The notes under the pieces are model-generated. The model saw nothing but the letters and a program-made list of their open reading frames with translations. It had not been told where the DNA came from and did not search any database. DNA of 64,000 bases from Parapedobacter sp. SGR-10. GTDB taxonomy: Bacteria; Bacteroidota; Bacteroidia; Sphingobacteriales; Sphingobacteriaceae. Made by a program: the position numbers and the translations under genes. The stretch covers positions 1 to 64,000 of the forward strand of contig NZ_JAAJTJ010000008.1 in the NCBI RefSeq assembly GCF_011030405.1. The letters are read 5' to 3'. This document shows, one piece after another, positions 8,923-18,346 of the stretch (position 1 is the first letter of the stretch; every line of letters starts with the position of its first letter).

Positions 8923-10191
8923 TTAATCACCCGGCGTAGTGGATTCTATCTTGAAGTCATTATAATATCCACCGAGACCACTCGTCGCATAAAAGCCGGC
9001 ATATCCACCATTAAAATTACTGTTCGCATCGACGTGGGAACCGGAATAAATTTCCTGACCGTTTATATCCGATACACGTACCGTAAATGTGTAAGGAGCC
9101 GTAGCGGTCACTTCTAAATGATAAAAATTCTGACCCGGCAAACGACTCTGGTAAGCGGTACTATTTAGCCCCGCAACCCCTGCGGATCCATTGACTATAC
9201 GTACCAGCTGCAAATTGCCATTTCCGCTGATCCGCAAAGCATAATGATTCTTATCGTCCTGCACATGAAACGCTATACCTACCCATCCACTTGAAACTGT
9301 AGATTTTGCATACACCCATCCGGACACCACAAAATCATTATTGGCATCGATCTGCGTTTTGACAGATCTATTCACCAATGTAATATTGGTTCCAGTCGTA
9401 TTTTCCAACACGCCATTTCCTTCAAAATCACTTATTTTCCATTGTCCACTCACGATACTCCAGTTTCTGTCAATGCCAATCGGTGGGTTGGCTGTAGCCC
9501 AATTGTCCATAGGCACACGCTCGAAGTCATCTTCAAACAGGAAACGTGGGTCTACCAAAAAATTGATCGGCGCTGAGCTTTTGCCGTCACGAACAATAGT
9601 AACAGGCACCAGCCCATCCTCCAATCCTTCGGGGATCCTAAACCATACGCTTGTAAAGGATACACGTTCTACCTGGGCTTCGACACCTCCGACCAGCACT
9701 TTGGTTTTTCTGATATCGGATGCCAGATCTGATGCCTCCAATGCTTCCGAAAGATAATTGCCTTCGGCAACTACCGGCGTACCCACAGGCCCCTGCATGA
9801 TGCTCATGGCATTCAATTGAGGCTCGGGGTATGGTAAGATGTTAAACTCCTGTGGAGAGCTGGCATAGTTGTCTCCTCCCGTCCTGACCTGAATAGCTCC
9901 CTTGACATCCTGCTTGCGGGGTACCTCTACTTTAAGCTGGGTAGGAGAAGCCTCTATGACCTTACCCAAAAGATTGCCGGGAAAAATGACAACTGTGGTT
10001 CTTGCCGTCTTAAAACCACTCCCTTCGATCACAATAGTTTCACCAGGAAGTACACTCTCCGGATGGACTGCTGTTATCGTGATCGGAGAAAGCTCCGGAA
10101 AATTATCCTTGTTCATACAAGAATAACTCAACACCAACCACATAGAGCAAAAAATATTGAATTTCATACCTATATTTTTAAAAGTTTTCAT
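8923..10191 (-). CDS. TIG/IPT-domain surface glycan-binding lipoprotein with C-terminal LamG-like domain
   Basis: Probable SusE/F-position surface glycan-binding protein. The signal peptide ends in a lipobox (LVLSYSC) and is followed by an acidic tail. One or two IPT/TIG immunoglobulin-like domains occupy about residues 35-215; the first starts PITITAVHPESVLPGE with the typical GSGF turn. From about residue 225 a concanavalin/LamG-like domain begins (FEDDFERVPMDNW) and ends GGYYNDFKIES. This last domain resembles the separate 231-aa protein at 15849; both share the block AFHVQD..N.YA.R. It lies immediately downstream of susD and upstream of the trio of unknown proteins, the usual place for a surface glycan-binding protein. 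It likely captures the polysaccharide together with SusD. Confidence 0.8.
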   Translation of the reverse strand: MKTFKNIGMKFNIFCSMWLVLSYSCMNKDNFPELSPITITAVHPESVLPGETIVIEGSGFKTARTTVVIFPGNLLGKVIEASPTQLKVEVPRKQDVKGAIQVRTGGDNYASSPQEFNILPYPEPQLNAMSIMQGPVGTPVVAEGNYLSEALEASDLASDIRKTKVLVGGVEAQVERVSFTSVWFRIPEGLEDGLVPVTIVRDGKSSAPINFLVDPRFLFEDDFERVPMDNWATANPPIGIDRNWSIVSGQWKISDFEGNGVLENTTGTNITLVNRSVKTQIDANNDFVVSGWVYAKSTVSSGWVGIAFHVQDDKNHYALRISGNGNLQLVRIVNGSAGVAGLNSTAYQSRLPGQNFYHLEVTATAPYTFTVRVSDINGQEIYSGSHVDANSNFNGGYAGFYATSGLGGYYNDFKIESTTPGD

Positions 10192-10230
10192 ATTATTCTT
10201 TTTTTAGAAAAAGACACGTTGTTCATTCCA

Positions 10231-11877
10231 TTAATAGCGTGGATTTTGATCCCCTAAACTCGGTGCTAAGTCAAACTCTGTTCTCGGAACAGGAAACCAT
10301 ATCCTATAGGAACCCCAATTTTCCTGCAATATAGGCGCGACTATATTCCAATACGACGCATTTCTATCCATAGCTGCAATGACACTGCCCAGTTTTCCAA
10401 ACCGTATCAGATCGATCCTGCGCCAATTTTCAAAGCACAGCTCCCTGGAACGCTCATCCAACAGCTCTTCGATAAAATCAGATTTATAATAAGCTGCGGT
10501 CAGTCCATCTAATTCGGTTCCTGAAGAGGTTATTCTTTGCCTCACCTGCTTTAGATACTCCCTGGCTTCTGTCTCATCGCTATTCGCATAATAGAGCGCT
10601 TCGGCATGCAACAACAAGATATCTGCATAACGTAATAGGGAGACATCTCCCGAAGACCTGGACAAGCTAATCTGTTTCTCTGCCGGATCCATCATCCTGT
10701 ATTTAGCCACGCAATAAAACTGTGTCTGTAATGCGTTTGCAGTCCCATGGCTGATCGTACGCGGAAGATAATAGGTCACACCTTCTACCACTTCTGTAGT
10801 CGAAGATGTGTTCATAGCCAATGACAGATTTTGGTCGAGTCTACTATCCGATAAATCGTATTTATGGTATATCTCCGCTGTGGGACGAAAAAGCCCTTGA
10901 CTTCCACCCATAGAGTTGGTATTGCCCTGCACAGCTTGAAAATAGAGCCAGACATGATAATTACCGGATGTAGAATTGGTGCTCGACAGTGACGAAAACA
11001 ACGATTCATCCCGTTTAAAACTATTGGTAGTTTCGTAAAACAAATAGGAATATTTATCGATAAGCGTATACTCACTGAAGTTAATAATATCCGTGGTCAG
11101 GGTCAACGCTTCCTGGTACATAGCATTCTCATCCACCCAGTCAAAACTATTCAGTGCAAAATTCAAGTCTGCTCCTACCGAAAACTTTTTACAGCTGCCC
11201 AGATAGGTGTACACTTTGGCCAGAAAGCCCGCGGCAGACCATTTATTGGCCCGACCTGTTATCGCTGCCCGATGGGGTAGCACCTCATAGGCAAACTTGA
11301 AGTCTTCTATGATCTGTGCATACACTTTTTCCAATGGCTGACGTGGTAGAGCAGGGTCGTGCTCCAGAGTAAGGTGTATAGGGACACCCCCATACATCAT
11401 CGCAAGGTACATATAGTACAGACCTCTCAAAAAACGCGCTTCTCCGATTACCTCCTCTTTTCTTTTCTCACTCATTTCTACAGCAGCAATCTTATCGACA
11501 ATGTAGTTGGCCCGATTTATCCCTGCATACAGATAAAACCAATTGTACCGTATCTTTTCATTCTGACTGGTATAGCTCAACAGACCGAAGGGAGAATACT
11601 GATTATTTAATCCTTCTCTCGTGATCAACTCGTCCGTACCGGCGCTCAACATGATAGGCATCACGATGTGAAATGTTGCACCTTGACCTCCGGCCCCCTC
11701 TACAGCGTCTACATTGATCATACTATAACAGCCCGTCAAGGCCAATTCGATCTCTGCCGCAGTTTTATAAAAATTTTTCCCGGTCGTAAATGAATATGGT
11801 TCCGTATCCAGCACCTTGGTACAAGCCGACAGCAATAGCACCCATACCCATATGACAAATAATTTAAATATCTTCAT
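10231..11877 (-). CDS. SusD/RagB-family nutrient-binding outer membrane lipoprotein
   Basis: SusD homolog that caps the SusC channel and binds glycan at the surface. The lipoprotein signal ends LLLSACTKVLDTEP, the typical SusD N-terminus. TPR-like helical segments such as EARFLRGLYYMYLAMMYGGVPI (in part) and the C-terminal block LDERSRELCFENWRRIDLIRFGK are family hallmarks. The length of 548 aa is normal. The C-terminus ends LGDQNPRY, close to the usual NPGY/NPNY ending. The susC stop lies only 12 bp upstream, so the two form the obligate pair of the rhamnose-glycan locus. Confidence 0.95.
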   Translation of the reverse strand: MKIFKLFVIWVWVLLLSACTKVLDTEPYSFTTGKNFYKTAAEIELALTGCYSMINVDAVEGAGGQGATFHIVMPIMLSAGTDELITREGLNNQYSPFGLLSYTSQNEKIRYNWFYLYAGINRANYIVDKIAAVEMSEKRKEEVIGEARFLRGLYYMYLAMMYGGVPIHLTLEHDPALPRQPLEKVYAQIIEDFKFAYEVLPHRAAITGRANKWSAAGFLAKVYTYLGSCKKFSVGADLNFALNSFDWVDENAMYQEALTLTTDIINFSEYTLIDKYSYLFYETTNSFKRDESLFSSLSSTNSTSGNYHVWLYFQAVQGNTNSMGGSQGLFRPTAEIYHKYDLSDSRLDQNLSLAMNTSSTTEVVEGVTYYLPRTISHGTANALQTQFYCVAKYRMMDPAEKQISLSRSSGDVSLLRYADILLLHAEALYYANSDETEAREYLKQVRQRITSSGTELDGLTAAYYKSDFIEELLDERSRELCFENWRRIDLIRFGKLGSVIAAMDRNASYWNIVAPILQENWGSYRIWFPVPRTEFDLAPSLGDQNPRY

Positions 11878-11889
11878 TGCTCTATTTAT

Positions 11890-14800
11890 TTATAATGAAA
11901 CATTCAATCCCAACATAATCGTCCTGCTACGAGGGTAAGAGATCCGATCAAACCCCGGCAGCAATGCCTGTCCGGAGCTTATTTCCGGATCGTATCCTGT
12001 ATATTTTGTCCAAGTGTACAGATTCGAACCTGTCAGATAGACACGTGCTCCTTGTATTGTCTTCCCTTTGAATACCGACTTTGGTATCTGATAACCAATA
12101 CCTACATTCCTGAGTCGTAGCCAGGAAGCGTCTTCAACGTAATAAGACGAAGCAACTTGAGAGGTTTCATTTCTATCCGCATAGGTTCCGTATTCGTTTG
12201 TGGGATTTTCCGGTGTCCAGCGATTGTACCAAAAATCCTTTGTAATATTCATATAGGTCGACAGCACACCACCTTCCAATCTATACCTTGACTCATTGAA
12301 TATCTGATTGCCATAAGACCAGTCAAACAGGAAGTTCAGATCGAAATTCTTATATCTTACCGTATTGTTTATTCCCCCAAAAAACTTCGGAAAACTTTGG
12401 CTGATCGGAGTCCTGTCATTATCCAGATCAATGAATCCATCTCCATTAAGGTCCTTAAACTTAAATGAACCCGGCTTCACATTGATCCCGGTGACTGATG
12501 CTATACCGGGCTTTAGCACATAGTTGCGATCCGCCAACGGAATAGTAGGATCACTCATATTCTGCCAGGTAAAATCATCGATCTGGTACACCCCGTCAAA
12601 GACATATCCATACGCATTCCCGATAGCATGGCCATCGATCACCCTACCCACTTCCTGAATCCATCCGCCTCCGATCGACACCGGAATGAATCCGACATTA
12701 CCCATATACTTGACTGTATTTTTATTACTGCTGATATTAAAATTCGTTGACCAATCAAAGTTCTTGGACTTCACATTCTGAGAAGTAATCTGAAGTTCTA
12801 CCCCTTCATTATCAACGCGCCCCAGATTTTGCCATTGCCGTAAGAAGCCCGTTGTAGACGGTATATATGCCGGCAAAAGCATGTCTCTGGTTTGCTTTTT
12901 ATAATAGTCTATCGTCATAGAAAGCCTGCTCTTCAACATGCTAAAATCCAAACCTGCATTATATTGTATAGTGGTTTCCCATTTCAAATCCAGATTTTCC
13001 TTACTGCTCGGAGCTAAGCCCAGCTGTCCGTTGTAGAAAGAGTTTTCCATCGCATCCAGATAGCGGAAAGACGGAATACGCTCATTACCGGTCTCCCCAT
13101 AGCTCAGCCTCAGTTTCATATCGTTGAATAAGGTCTGGTCTTTCATAAACCGTTCCTGCGAAATCCGCCACGCGTAAGCAAAGGACGGGAAGTATCCGAA
13201 TCTGTTATCCGGACCAAATTTATCTGAACCGTCCGCTCTAAACGTCGCTGTAAAAAGGTGTTTATTGAGCAAGGTATAATTTACGCGGCCAAAATAAGAT
13301 AATCTATTATTGCCGTCCCTATCTGATTGAATACGCTGTACGATATTTCCCTTACCAATATCATCTACCCCTGTCGATTCGTCAGCAAAATTGGTATTCC
13401 TCACAGAGAAACTTTCGTAATTGTACTTCGAACGTTCAAAAGCAAGCATGGCATTGAGTCGCGAAGTCTTTCCAAACCGTTTGTTATAAATCAGCTGATT
13501 CGTGTTTGTCCAGGAATAAGCCCGTCGTTCCTGCACATCGGCTCTACCATTCTCCATATAGCCCCAAGTTGTCGAGCTCTCGTAGAATTCTTTCCCTTTT
13601 GAACTGGACAGATACCCTCCTAAAGACACCCGAAAGGATAGATCTTTGGTAATTTTGTAGTCGGCATACGTATTGAGATTGGCTCTCATGGTAGGTGTCA
13701 ATCTGTAAGCATCATCTATCATAGTCAGCGGGCTTCTATAGCTAGTTTCTACATCCCAGCTAGGAATATATACTTCCAAAGGTCTGGATATCAATAGATT
13801 TTGCACTATCCCATTAAAAATACCTATACCTCCACCACTCTGCGTGGCACCCATCAATTCAGTATAAGCTGTATTCATATTGATGCCCAGCTTGAGCCTG
13901 TCCTGCTGATGATCGACGCGCAGACGCATGGTGTAGCGCTGATAATCGTTGTTTCTGATGATACCTTCCTGATCATAATATCCAAGCCCTCCGGAAAAAG
14001 TCGTATTCTTTGTACCACCACTCATAGACACAGCGTGATTTTGGGAGATCCCAACGCGCAGCATTTCTTTTTGCCAGTCGTGCTGTGGAAAGCTATAAGG
14101 ATCTCTGGGATCATCCAACTGATTATATATACCATCACCGTTTGTATCCCGAAAGAATAAGGGAGAATTTGGAAGTACATCAGCCCGAAAATCGATATAT
14201 TCATCGGCACTGAGAACGTTCATTTTCTTTGCGATAGAGTTTACACCCAACTGACCATCATATTCAATTTTGAATCGTCCCTCTTTTCCCGATTTGGTCG
14301 TGATGATGACAACACCGTTTGCCCCTCTGGATCCATATACCGCCGTAGCTGATGCGTCTTTCAAAACATCAATGGATTCTATATCCGAAGGATTGAGCGA
14401 AGCGAGCGGATTGGATGCCTGCCCGTTACCTACGCTTGCCTGCGCAACCTCGCCTGTATTTTCGTCATAAGGTACTCCATCGATTACAAACAAAGGACTC
14501 GTTGCACCATAAATGGTGTTGGCGCCTCGTATAGACATATTTACAGCAGCGCCCGGTTCGCCCGAAGATGAAGAAATCTGTACCCCCGCCAATTTACCTT
14601 GCATAGCTTCCTGAAAAGACAGCACCTTACTACTTGCAATATCTTCCTCTTGAATACTCGCAACCGATCCTGTCAGATCCCCTCTTTTCACTTCTCCATA
14701 ACCGACCACAACCACTTCGTTCAATGTAGCGTTTTCCTCGATCAGCTTGATATTGATCACCGACCTCTCGCCAACCTTTATTTCCTGTGTAGCAAAGCCC

Positions 14801-15153
14801 AAATAGCGAAACACCAATACCGATTCTTTATTCGGCACAGTGATTTTATACATTCCATTTGCTTCGGACACGGCATTAGCCTTACCATATTTGACACTTA
14901 TGCTGACACCTGCCAAAGGTTCATTTTCCCCATTGACCACTCTCCCCACAATGGTCAGGGAAGGTTGGAGCACGACATTATCGTTTCCGATAGACTCTGC
15001 TACATGGGGTATCAATGTGGGGACGACATTGCCCGCTGTGGCTTGTATGTCAACAGACAGCACCAATAGTATAGCCAGCTTCACAGCTAACCAAGTTTGG
15101 TTTCTAAAGTAGTTACTGACAACAAAACGAACATACAAAATATATCTTTTCAT
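11890..15153 (-). CDS. SusC/RagA-family TonB-linked outer membrane transporter
   Basis: Outer membrane TonB-dependent importer for oligosaccharides. After a signal peptide (residues about 1-40) comes a carboxypeptidase-D regulatory-like domain (TIVGRVVNGENEPLAGVSIS). The TonB box region and plug follow, with the SusC signature SIDVLKDASATAVYGSRGAN near residues 260-280. A 22-strand beta-barrel fills the remainder and ends with a short aromatic/aliphatic strand (TIMLGLNVSL). The length of 1087 aa is typical. This is the first gene of a nine-gene operon running to 60. The promoter candidate with an operator-like direct repeat lies about 210-255 bp upstream, so the mRNA leader would be about 200 nt. 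Confidence 0.95.
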   Translation of the reverse strand: MKRYILYVRFVVSNYFRNQTWLAVKLAILLVLSVDIQATAGNVVPTLIPHVAESIGNDNVVLQPSLTIVGRVVNGENEPLAGVSISVKYGKANAVSEANGMYKITVPNKESVLVFRYLGFATQEIKVGERSVINIKLIEENATLNEVVVVGYGEVKRGDLTGSVASIQEEDIASSKVLSFQEAMQGKLAGVQISSSSGEPGAAVNMSIRGANTIYGATSPLFVIDGVPYDENTGEVAQASVGNGQASNPLASLNPSDIESIDVLKDASATAVYGSRGANGVVIITTKSGKEGRFKIEYDGQLGVNSIAKKMNVLSADEYIDFRADVLPNSPLFFRDTNGDGIYNQLDDPRDPYSFPQHDWQKEMLRVGISQNHAVSMSGGTKNTTFSGGLGYYDQEGIIRNNDYQRYTMRLRVDHQQDRLKLGINMNTAYTELMGATQSGGGIGIFNGIVQNLLISRPLEVYIPSWDVETSYRSPLTMIDDAYRLTPTMRANLNTYADYKITKDLSFRVSLGGYLSSSKGKEFYESSTTWGYMENGRADVQERRAYSWTNTNQLIYNKRFGKTSRLNAMLAFERSKYNYESFSVRNTNFADESTGVDDIGKGNIVQRIQSDRDGNNRLSYFGRVNYTLLNKHLFTATFRADGSDKFGPDNRFGYFPSFAYAWRISQERFMKDQTLFNDMKLRLSYGETGNERIPSFRYLDAMENSFYNGQLGLAPSSKENLDLKWETTIQYNAGLDFSMLKSRLSMTIDYYKKQTRDMLLPAYIPSTTGFLRQWQNLGRVDNEGVELQITSQNVKSKNFDWSTNFNISSNKNTVKYMGNVGFIPVSIGGGWIQEVGRVIDGHAIGNAYGYVFDGVYQIDDFTWQNMSDPTIPLADRNYVLKPGIASVTGINVKPGSFKFKDLNGDGFIDLDNDRTPISQSFPKFFGGINNTVRYKNFDLNFLFDWSYGNQIFNESRYRLEGGVLSTYMNITKDFWYNRWTPENPTNEYGTYADRNETSQVASSYYVEDASWLRLRNVGIGYQIPKSVFKGKTIQGARVYLTGSNLYTWTKYTGYDPEISSGQALLPGFDRISYPRSRTIMLGLNVSL

Positions 15154-15848
15154 AATTCATTGATTTATTTAATTACAAACAGGTTAAAATTCTAAAAATA
15201 AAAAAACACAAAACGCAAAAACCATACTGCAACAAATATTTTCACATAACTCAAAAATCTATTTTGTTATCTTGAAAATAAGATTATTTAGTGCTTTTTA
15301 GTTTATCGTAATCTCGTGTAAAGCATTTTACACTTTCTCCACCGTTTACAAATTGATGTATTCAAATGTAAAAAGACCAGCCTACTTATCCATCCTGCTA
15401 TGTCCTGCTCAACTATGCTAATACCTCAAATCCATGATATATGTTAAGGCTCCCTCTAACCAACGGCATAGCCCATATAACTACTTAGCTTGACAAACCT
15501 ACCATCGACAGTTATCCTGTGCACATATCTTTTAAGTTTTGATAGCTTTGGTTGGCATTACAAATGTCTTTTTCATCTTAGCACGACTGATTTTATATAT
15601 CTCTACAACGCAACTATCGTAGGCGAGAGATTAGCGAAATCTAGATATACTGAGTATAGTGTCAAGATCAGAAGACTATCCATAAATGAGGGACAACTGC
15701 ACGGTGAAAGGCTAAAAGTCTCTAATATATTGTCCAAGAGTGTCTTTAATGTATACAGCCTGTACGTTTCTCTTGAAGGCATCAAACAGTTGTATTGAGC
15801 CTGTTCTCTATACTTCGAGCGATCTAGCTTGACACACAGTGAGTGGTC
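15154..15848. other. 695-bp gene-poor spacer upstream of susC
   Basis: No convincing gene. A 102-codon open frame on the plus strand (15490-15798) and a 60-codon frame on the minus strand cover the same bases but show no recognisable domain. The left part holds the susC promoter candidate (15363-15409). It also has a 7-bp-arm hairpin GTGTAAA-GCAT-TTTACAC at 15316-15333 that would lie in the susC mRNA leader. The right part, 15420-15848, follows the stop of the 15849 gene, and I see no clear terminator in it. Confidence 0.5.
15363..15409 (-). promoter_or_regulatory. Candidate susC promoter with rhamnose-regulon direct-repeat box
   Basis: The box on the minus strand reads AGCAGGACATAGCAGG (15394-15409): two AGCAGG half-sites with a 10-bp period, suited to an AraC-type activator binding one DNA face. 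Twenty-three nt downstream is TACATTTG (15363-15370), a perfect match to the Bacteroidota -7 element TAnnTTTG. The same layout occurs at three other transcription-unit heads in the locus. The operator role is inference. Confidence 0.5.
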
Positions 15849-16544
15849 TTATCTCGATTGAGAAAAATCTGAAAATTCACCGGCCGAATGTGCATACATC
15901 CCGACAGAACCTCCCTTAAATTGCTTCAACCTGTCTTTGGTTTTTCCTTCCACGATCACATTGCCCTCGAGATCAGAGATAGACCATGAGAAGGAATATA
16001 GCTCATCAGAATTAATTTTGACCACATAAAATTCTTTTTCCTTTATCTTTCCCTCATGTCTCTGGACAAACACTTGTTGCGCTTTGCCTTCGATAACACG
16101 TATAATCTGTATATACCCTCCTTCTTCATCAGCTGCATTAAATCGAAATGCATAGTAGTTGTTTGCATCTTGTACATGGAAAGCCAAACCGATCAGGCTT
16201 GTTTTGGCAGATGCCAGATTTTTAAGTTTTGCAGATATCGAAAATTTATCTCCCTTAATTTCTTGTTTCTGTACCATAAGCAGATCTATCGCATTATTAT
16301 CCGTTTGAGAGCGCGCGGCAATAATCTCTCCGCTTTCTTTCTTCTGCCATTTTCCACGCAATACTTTCCATTGTTCCCCTATCGGGTTGTGCGTACTTTC
16401 CTTGGTTACCCAGGGATCTTGTGGCTGATCGTCCAACTTATCATTGAAATGCGCCGCTTTTCCATATCCTAAAGACAGCAGTACTACGGCAATCATACAT
16501 ACAAATACATTTTTCATCTCACTATATATTTTAAAAATTAACAA
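15849..16544 (-). CDS. Secreted LamG-like beta-sandwich protein
   Basis: Small secreted protein with no catalytic motif that I recognise. The N-terminus MLIFKIYSEMKNVFVCM has two possible starts; the second ATG (MKNVF, 10 codons in) gives a cleaner signal peptide ending GKAAHFN. The mature part (about residues 45-231) resembles the C-terminal domain of the surface lipoprotein at 8923, sharing GLAFHVQDANNYYAFRF and a closing GSVGMYAHSAGEFSDF strand. This is the concanavalin/LamG-like fold seen in many glycan-binding or DUF1080-type proteins. It lies between the cytoplasmic rhamnose genes and susC and has its own candidate promoter. It probably binds the same glycan, but the function is unproven. 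Confidence 0.7.
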   Translation of the reverse strand: MLIFKIYSEMKNVFVCMIAVVLLSLGYGKAAHFNDKLDDQPQDPWVTKESTHNPIGEQWKVLRGKWQKKESGEIIAARSQTDNNAIDLLMVQKQEIKGDKFSISAKLKNLASAKTSLIGLAFHVQDANNYYAFRFNAADEEGGYIQIIRVIEGKAQQVFVQRHEGKIKEKEFYVVKINSDELYSFSWSISDLEGNVIVEGKTKDRLKQFKGGSVGMYAHSAGEFSDFSQSR

Positions 16545-16884
16545 TTTAACAGCTATGACTTTATCTATTCTGAAATTTTAGATTATACAGCTTACCCAGA
16601 TTTTGAAGGAAAGTGTTACAAGTCTTTACAACTTCTTCATTCGAGATATACTGTTGTTTTTTGAGAATATACGTTCATGTAAGGTTTATTTTAAGGTAAC
16701 GTACGTGTACAATCTACCAAAGAAAATCATTGAATAAAGTATCCTGTACTAACCCTATTTAGAGTTACTACGAACTATAAAACGAATTTTATAATTTGGT
16801 TGAAATCAAATGCTAGTACAAGTATAGTAAGTACATAGATACCTCGCAACCTGCTGTGTCCTGCTACAAGAAGATGTGTCTGCA
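16545..16884. other. 340-bp spacer between kinase gene and LamG-like gene
   Basis: No open frame of interest. It holds the promoter candidate at 16819-16865. The 270 nt between that promoter and the ATG would be a long AT-rich mRNA leader containing a short GTACGTGTAC element near 16701-16710. Nothing else is recognisable. Confidence 0.4.
16819..16865 (-). promoter_or_regulatory. Candidate promoter with rhamnose-regulon direct-repeat box
   Basis: The minus-strand box AGCAGGACACAGCAGG (16850-16865) differs from the susC box at one base. The -7-like TATACTTG (16819-16826) is again 23 nt downstream, the same spacing as at susC. It would drive the 15849 gene. Confidence 0.45.
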
Positions 16885-18225
16885 TCATCCTCTATAATAC
16901 ATCAGCTCAATAATATCATTCGGAATCGCCTGTTTATTCCATTCCCGGTGAATCACCAGGGCGGCCCCTATCGCCGTGGCCTGCGCCATGGAAGCAGCGT
17001 ATATTTCCATCTCAGGAAAGGATCTGGCCAAGAGATTCATATAAATATCATTCCTGCTGAAACCGCCATCCACAAAGATCCGCTTGACACGATCTCCCTG
17101 CATGACCAATCCCGTAGACGCCAATTGAGCATGGACCAAAAACAGGATCAGCGCATGGTAAGCCTCGACATAATCCTTGTATATATCCAAGTCAGTCTTC
17201 GAAAAAGCATCCAGAGACGAGGAAATGGTTTGGCTCTGCAACTTTGCAATAATATCCCAATCGATCCGCAAACTCTTAAACTTTGCCGGGGAAACCTGAA
17301 AATAGTTTGCAATTCGTCTAGACTGCACTTCATGCTCGTATCCGGCAAACAACCGGGAAGCTTTTACGGGAGAGCCCGTATAGGATAGGTAAAAAAGACA
17401 ATCCTGTTTCAATTCATCTGCCCTCAGAGGACTATCATTGAAAGGATTGAACGAAATACACCATGTACCGGTAGATATGAGCACAAAAGGTTCATGAAAA
17501 TTCAATAGATATGGAATGAGTGCAGATGAACTGTCATGCAGTCCTATACCAACTTTAAACTCACTGCCCAAAAATGTAGAATCAAAAACTTCGTCTCCTT
17601 TCAGAATAGGTGCAAACTTGTTCTCCAGTTCCTTATCTTTGACCCATTGATGATAATCTTTACGGTTAAAATCCCACAAAGCTGTGTGGCAACCTATGCT
17701 GGTCATATCCGTAGATACCCTCCCCGACATCAAAAAACTTAGGTATTGGGGAAGATGTAGTGCATGTTTTATGTCATTGAAAATATCGGGCTTGGTCTCT
17801 TTGATACGCAACAGTTGCAATCCCGAATTCAAGCTCCCCAATGCAGGGGAAGCTGTATCCAGGGAAAATTGTTCCTCTCCTCCATAGTCTGTATACAGTT
17901 GCTGTTGGATATCGGCAGGAAAGGGTTTGAGGTAATTGTAAAGAGGTGCAATAGGTCGACCTGCTTCATTAATATACACAAAGCTGGCTCCATAAGAGGT
18001 AAAATTGACCGCTTTGATATCAAATTCCTCTCTACGAAATACCTCATGCAAGGAATCAAATACCGACAGTCGCAGACTTTCCAGATTTTCGCAAGGATCG
18101 CCATCCTCATCCATAGTCTCCAAAAAACGTGCAGATCGTTCGAAAACAATCTGATAATGTTCGTCAAACAAGAACAGTTTTTTGTTTGTCTTCCCTACAT
18201 CGAATATGGCGATTACCGGTGTCAT
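16885..18225 (-). CDS. rhaB: FGGY-family carbohydrate kinase, probable L-rhamnulokinase
   Basis: ATP-dependent sugar kinase of the FGGY family. It opens with the phosphate-1 loop IAIFDVGKTNKKLFLFDE at residues about 4-21. The substrate/ATP region includes VGIGLHDSSSALIPYL (Asp of the catalytic pocket) and LISTGTWCISFNPF. The C-terminal half has RIFVDGGFSRNDIYMNLLARSFP, the adenosine-binding motif of the family. At 446 aa it is slightly shorter than E. coli RhaB. It lies directly downstream of the L-rhamnose isomerase and the rhamnulose-1-phosphate aldolase genes, so rhamnulose is the expected substrate. It probably makes L-rhamnulose 1-phosphate in the cytoplasm. The symbol rests on context as much as on sequence. 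Confidence 0.8.
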   Translation of the reverse strand: MTPVIAIFDVGKTNKKLFLFDEHYQIVFERSARFLETMDEDGDPCENLESLRLSVFDSLHEVFRREEFDIKAVNFTSYGASFVYINEAGRPIAPLYNYLKPFPADIQQQLYTDYGGEEQFSLDTASPALGSLNSGLQLLRIKETKPDIFNDIKHALHLPQYLSFLMSGRVSTDMTSIGCHTALWDFNRKDYHQWVKDKELENKFAPILKGDEVFDSTFLGSEFKVGIGLHDSSSALIPYLLNFHEPFVLISTGTWCISFNPFNDSPLRADELKQDCLFYLSYTGSPVKASRLFAGYEHEVQSRRIANYFQVSPAKFKSLRIDWDIIAKLQSQTISSSLDAFSKTDLDIYKDYVEAYHALILFLVHAQLASTGLVMQGDRVKRIFVDGGFSRNDIYMNLLARSFPEMEIYAASMAQATAIGAALVIHREWNKQAIPNDIIELMYYRG

Positions 18226-18346
18226 TGGAAATTATGAATTATGAATTATGAATTAATATATAATGAGATAATTTGATGATTTGTAAATTTGAAAATGCCT
18301 TTATACTGTTCATTTCCAAATCTCCAAATCCGCACATTTCCAAATT
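18226..18346. repeat. Simple direct repeats in the spacer between rhaI and the kinase gene
   Basis: Three tandem copies of AATTATG (GAATTATGAATTATG-like) lie at about 18229-18254, followed by a related AT-rich pattern with two copies of CATTTCCAAAT (18310-18346). It looks like decayed intergenic repeat sequence rather than a regulatory site. Confidence 0.5.

Noticed and set aside
12021..12040. tRNA-like box (GATTCGAACC)
   Set aside because: It lies inside the susC coding sequence and no acceptor stem or anticodon arm can be drawn around it.
15490..15798. 102-codon plus-strand frame upstream of susC
   Set aside because: No domain, no start signal, and a minus-strand frame of similar quality covers the same bases; amino-acid composition does not suggest a real protein.
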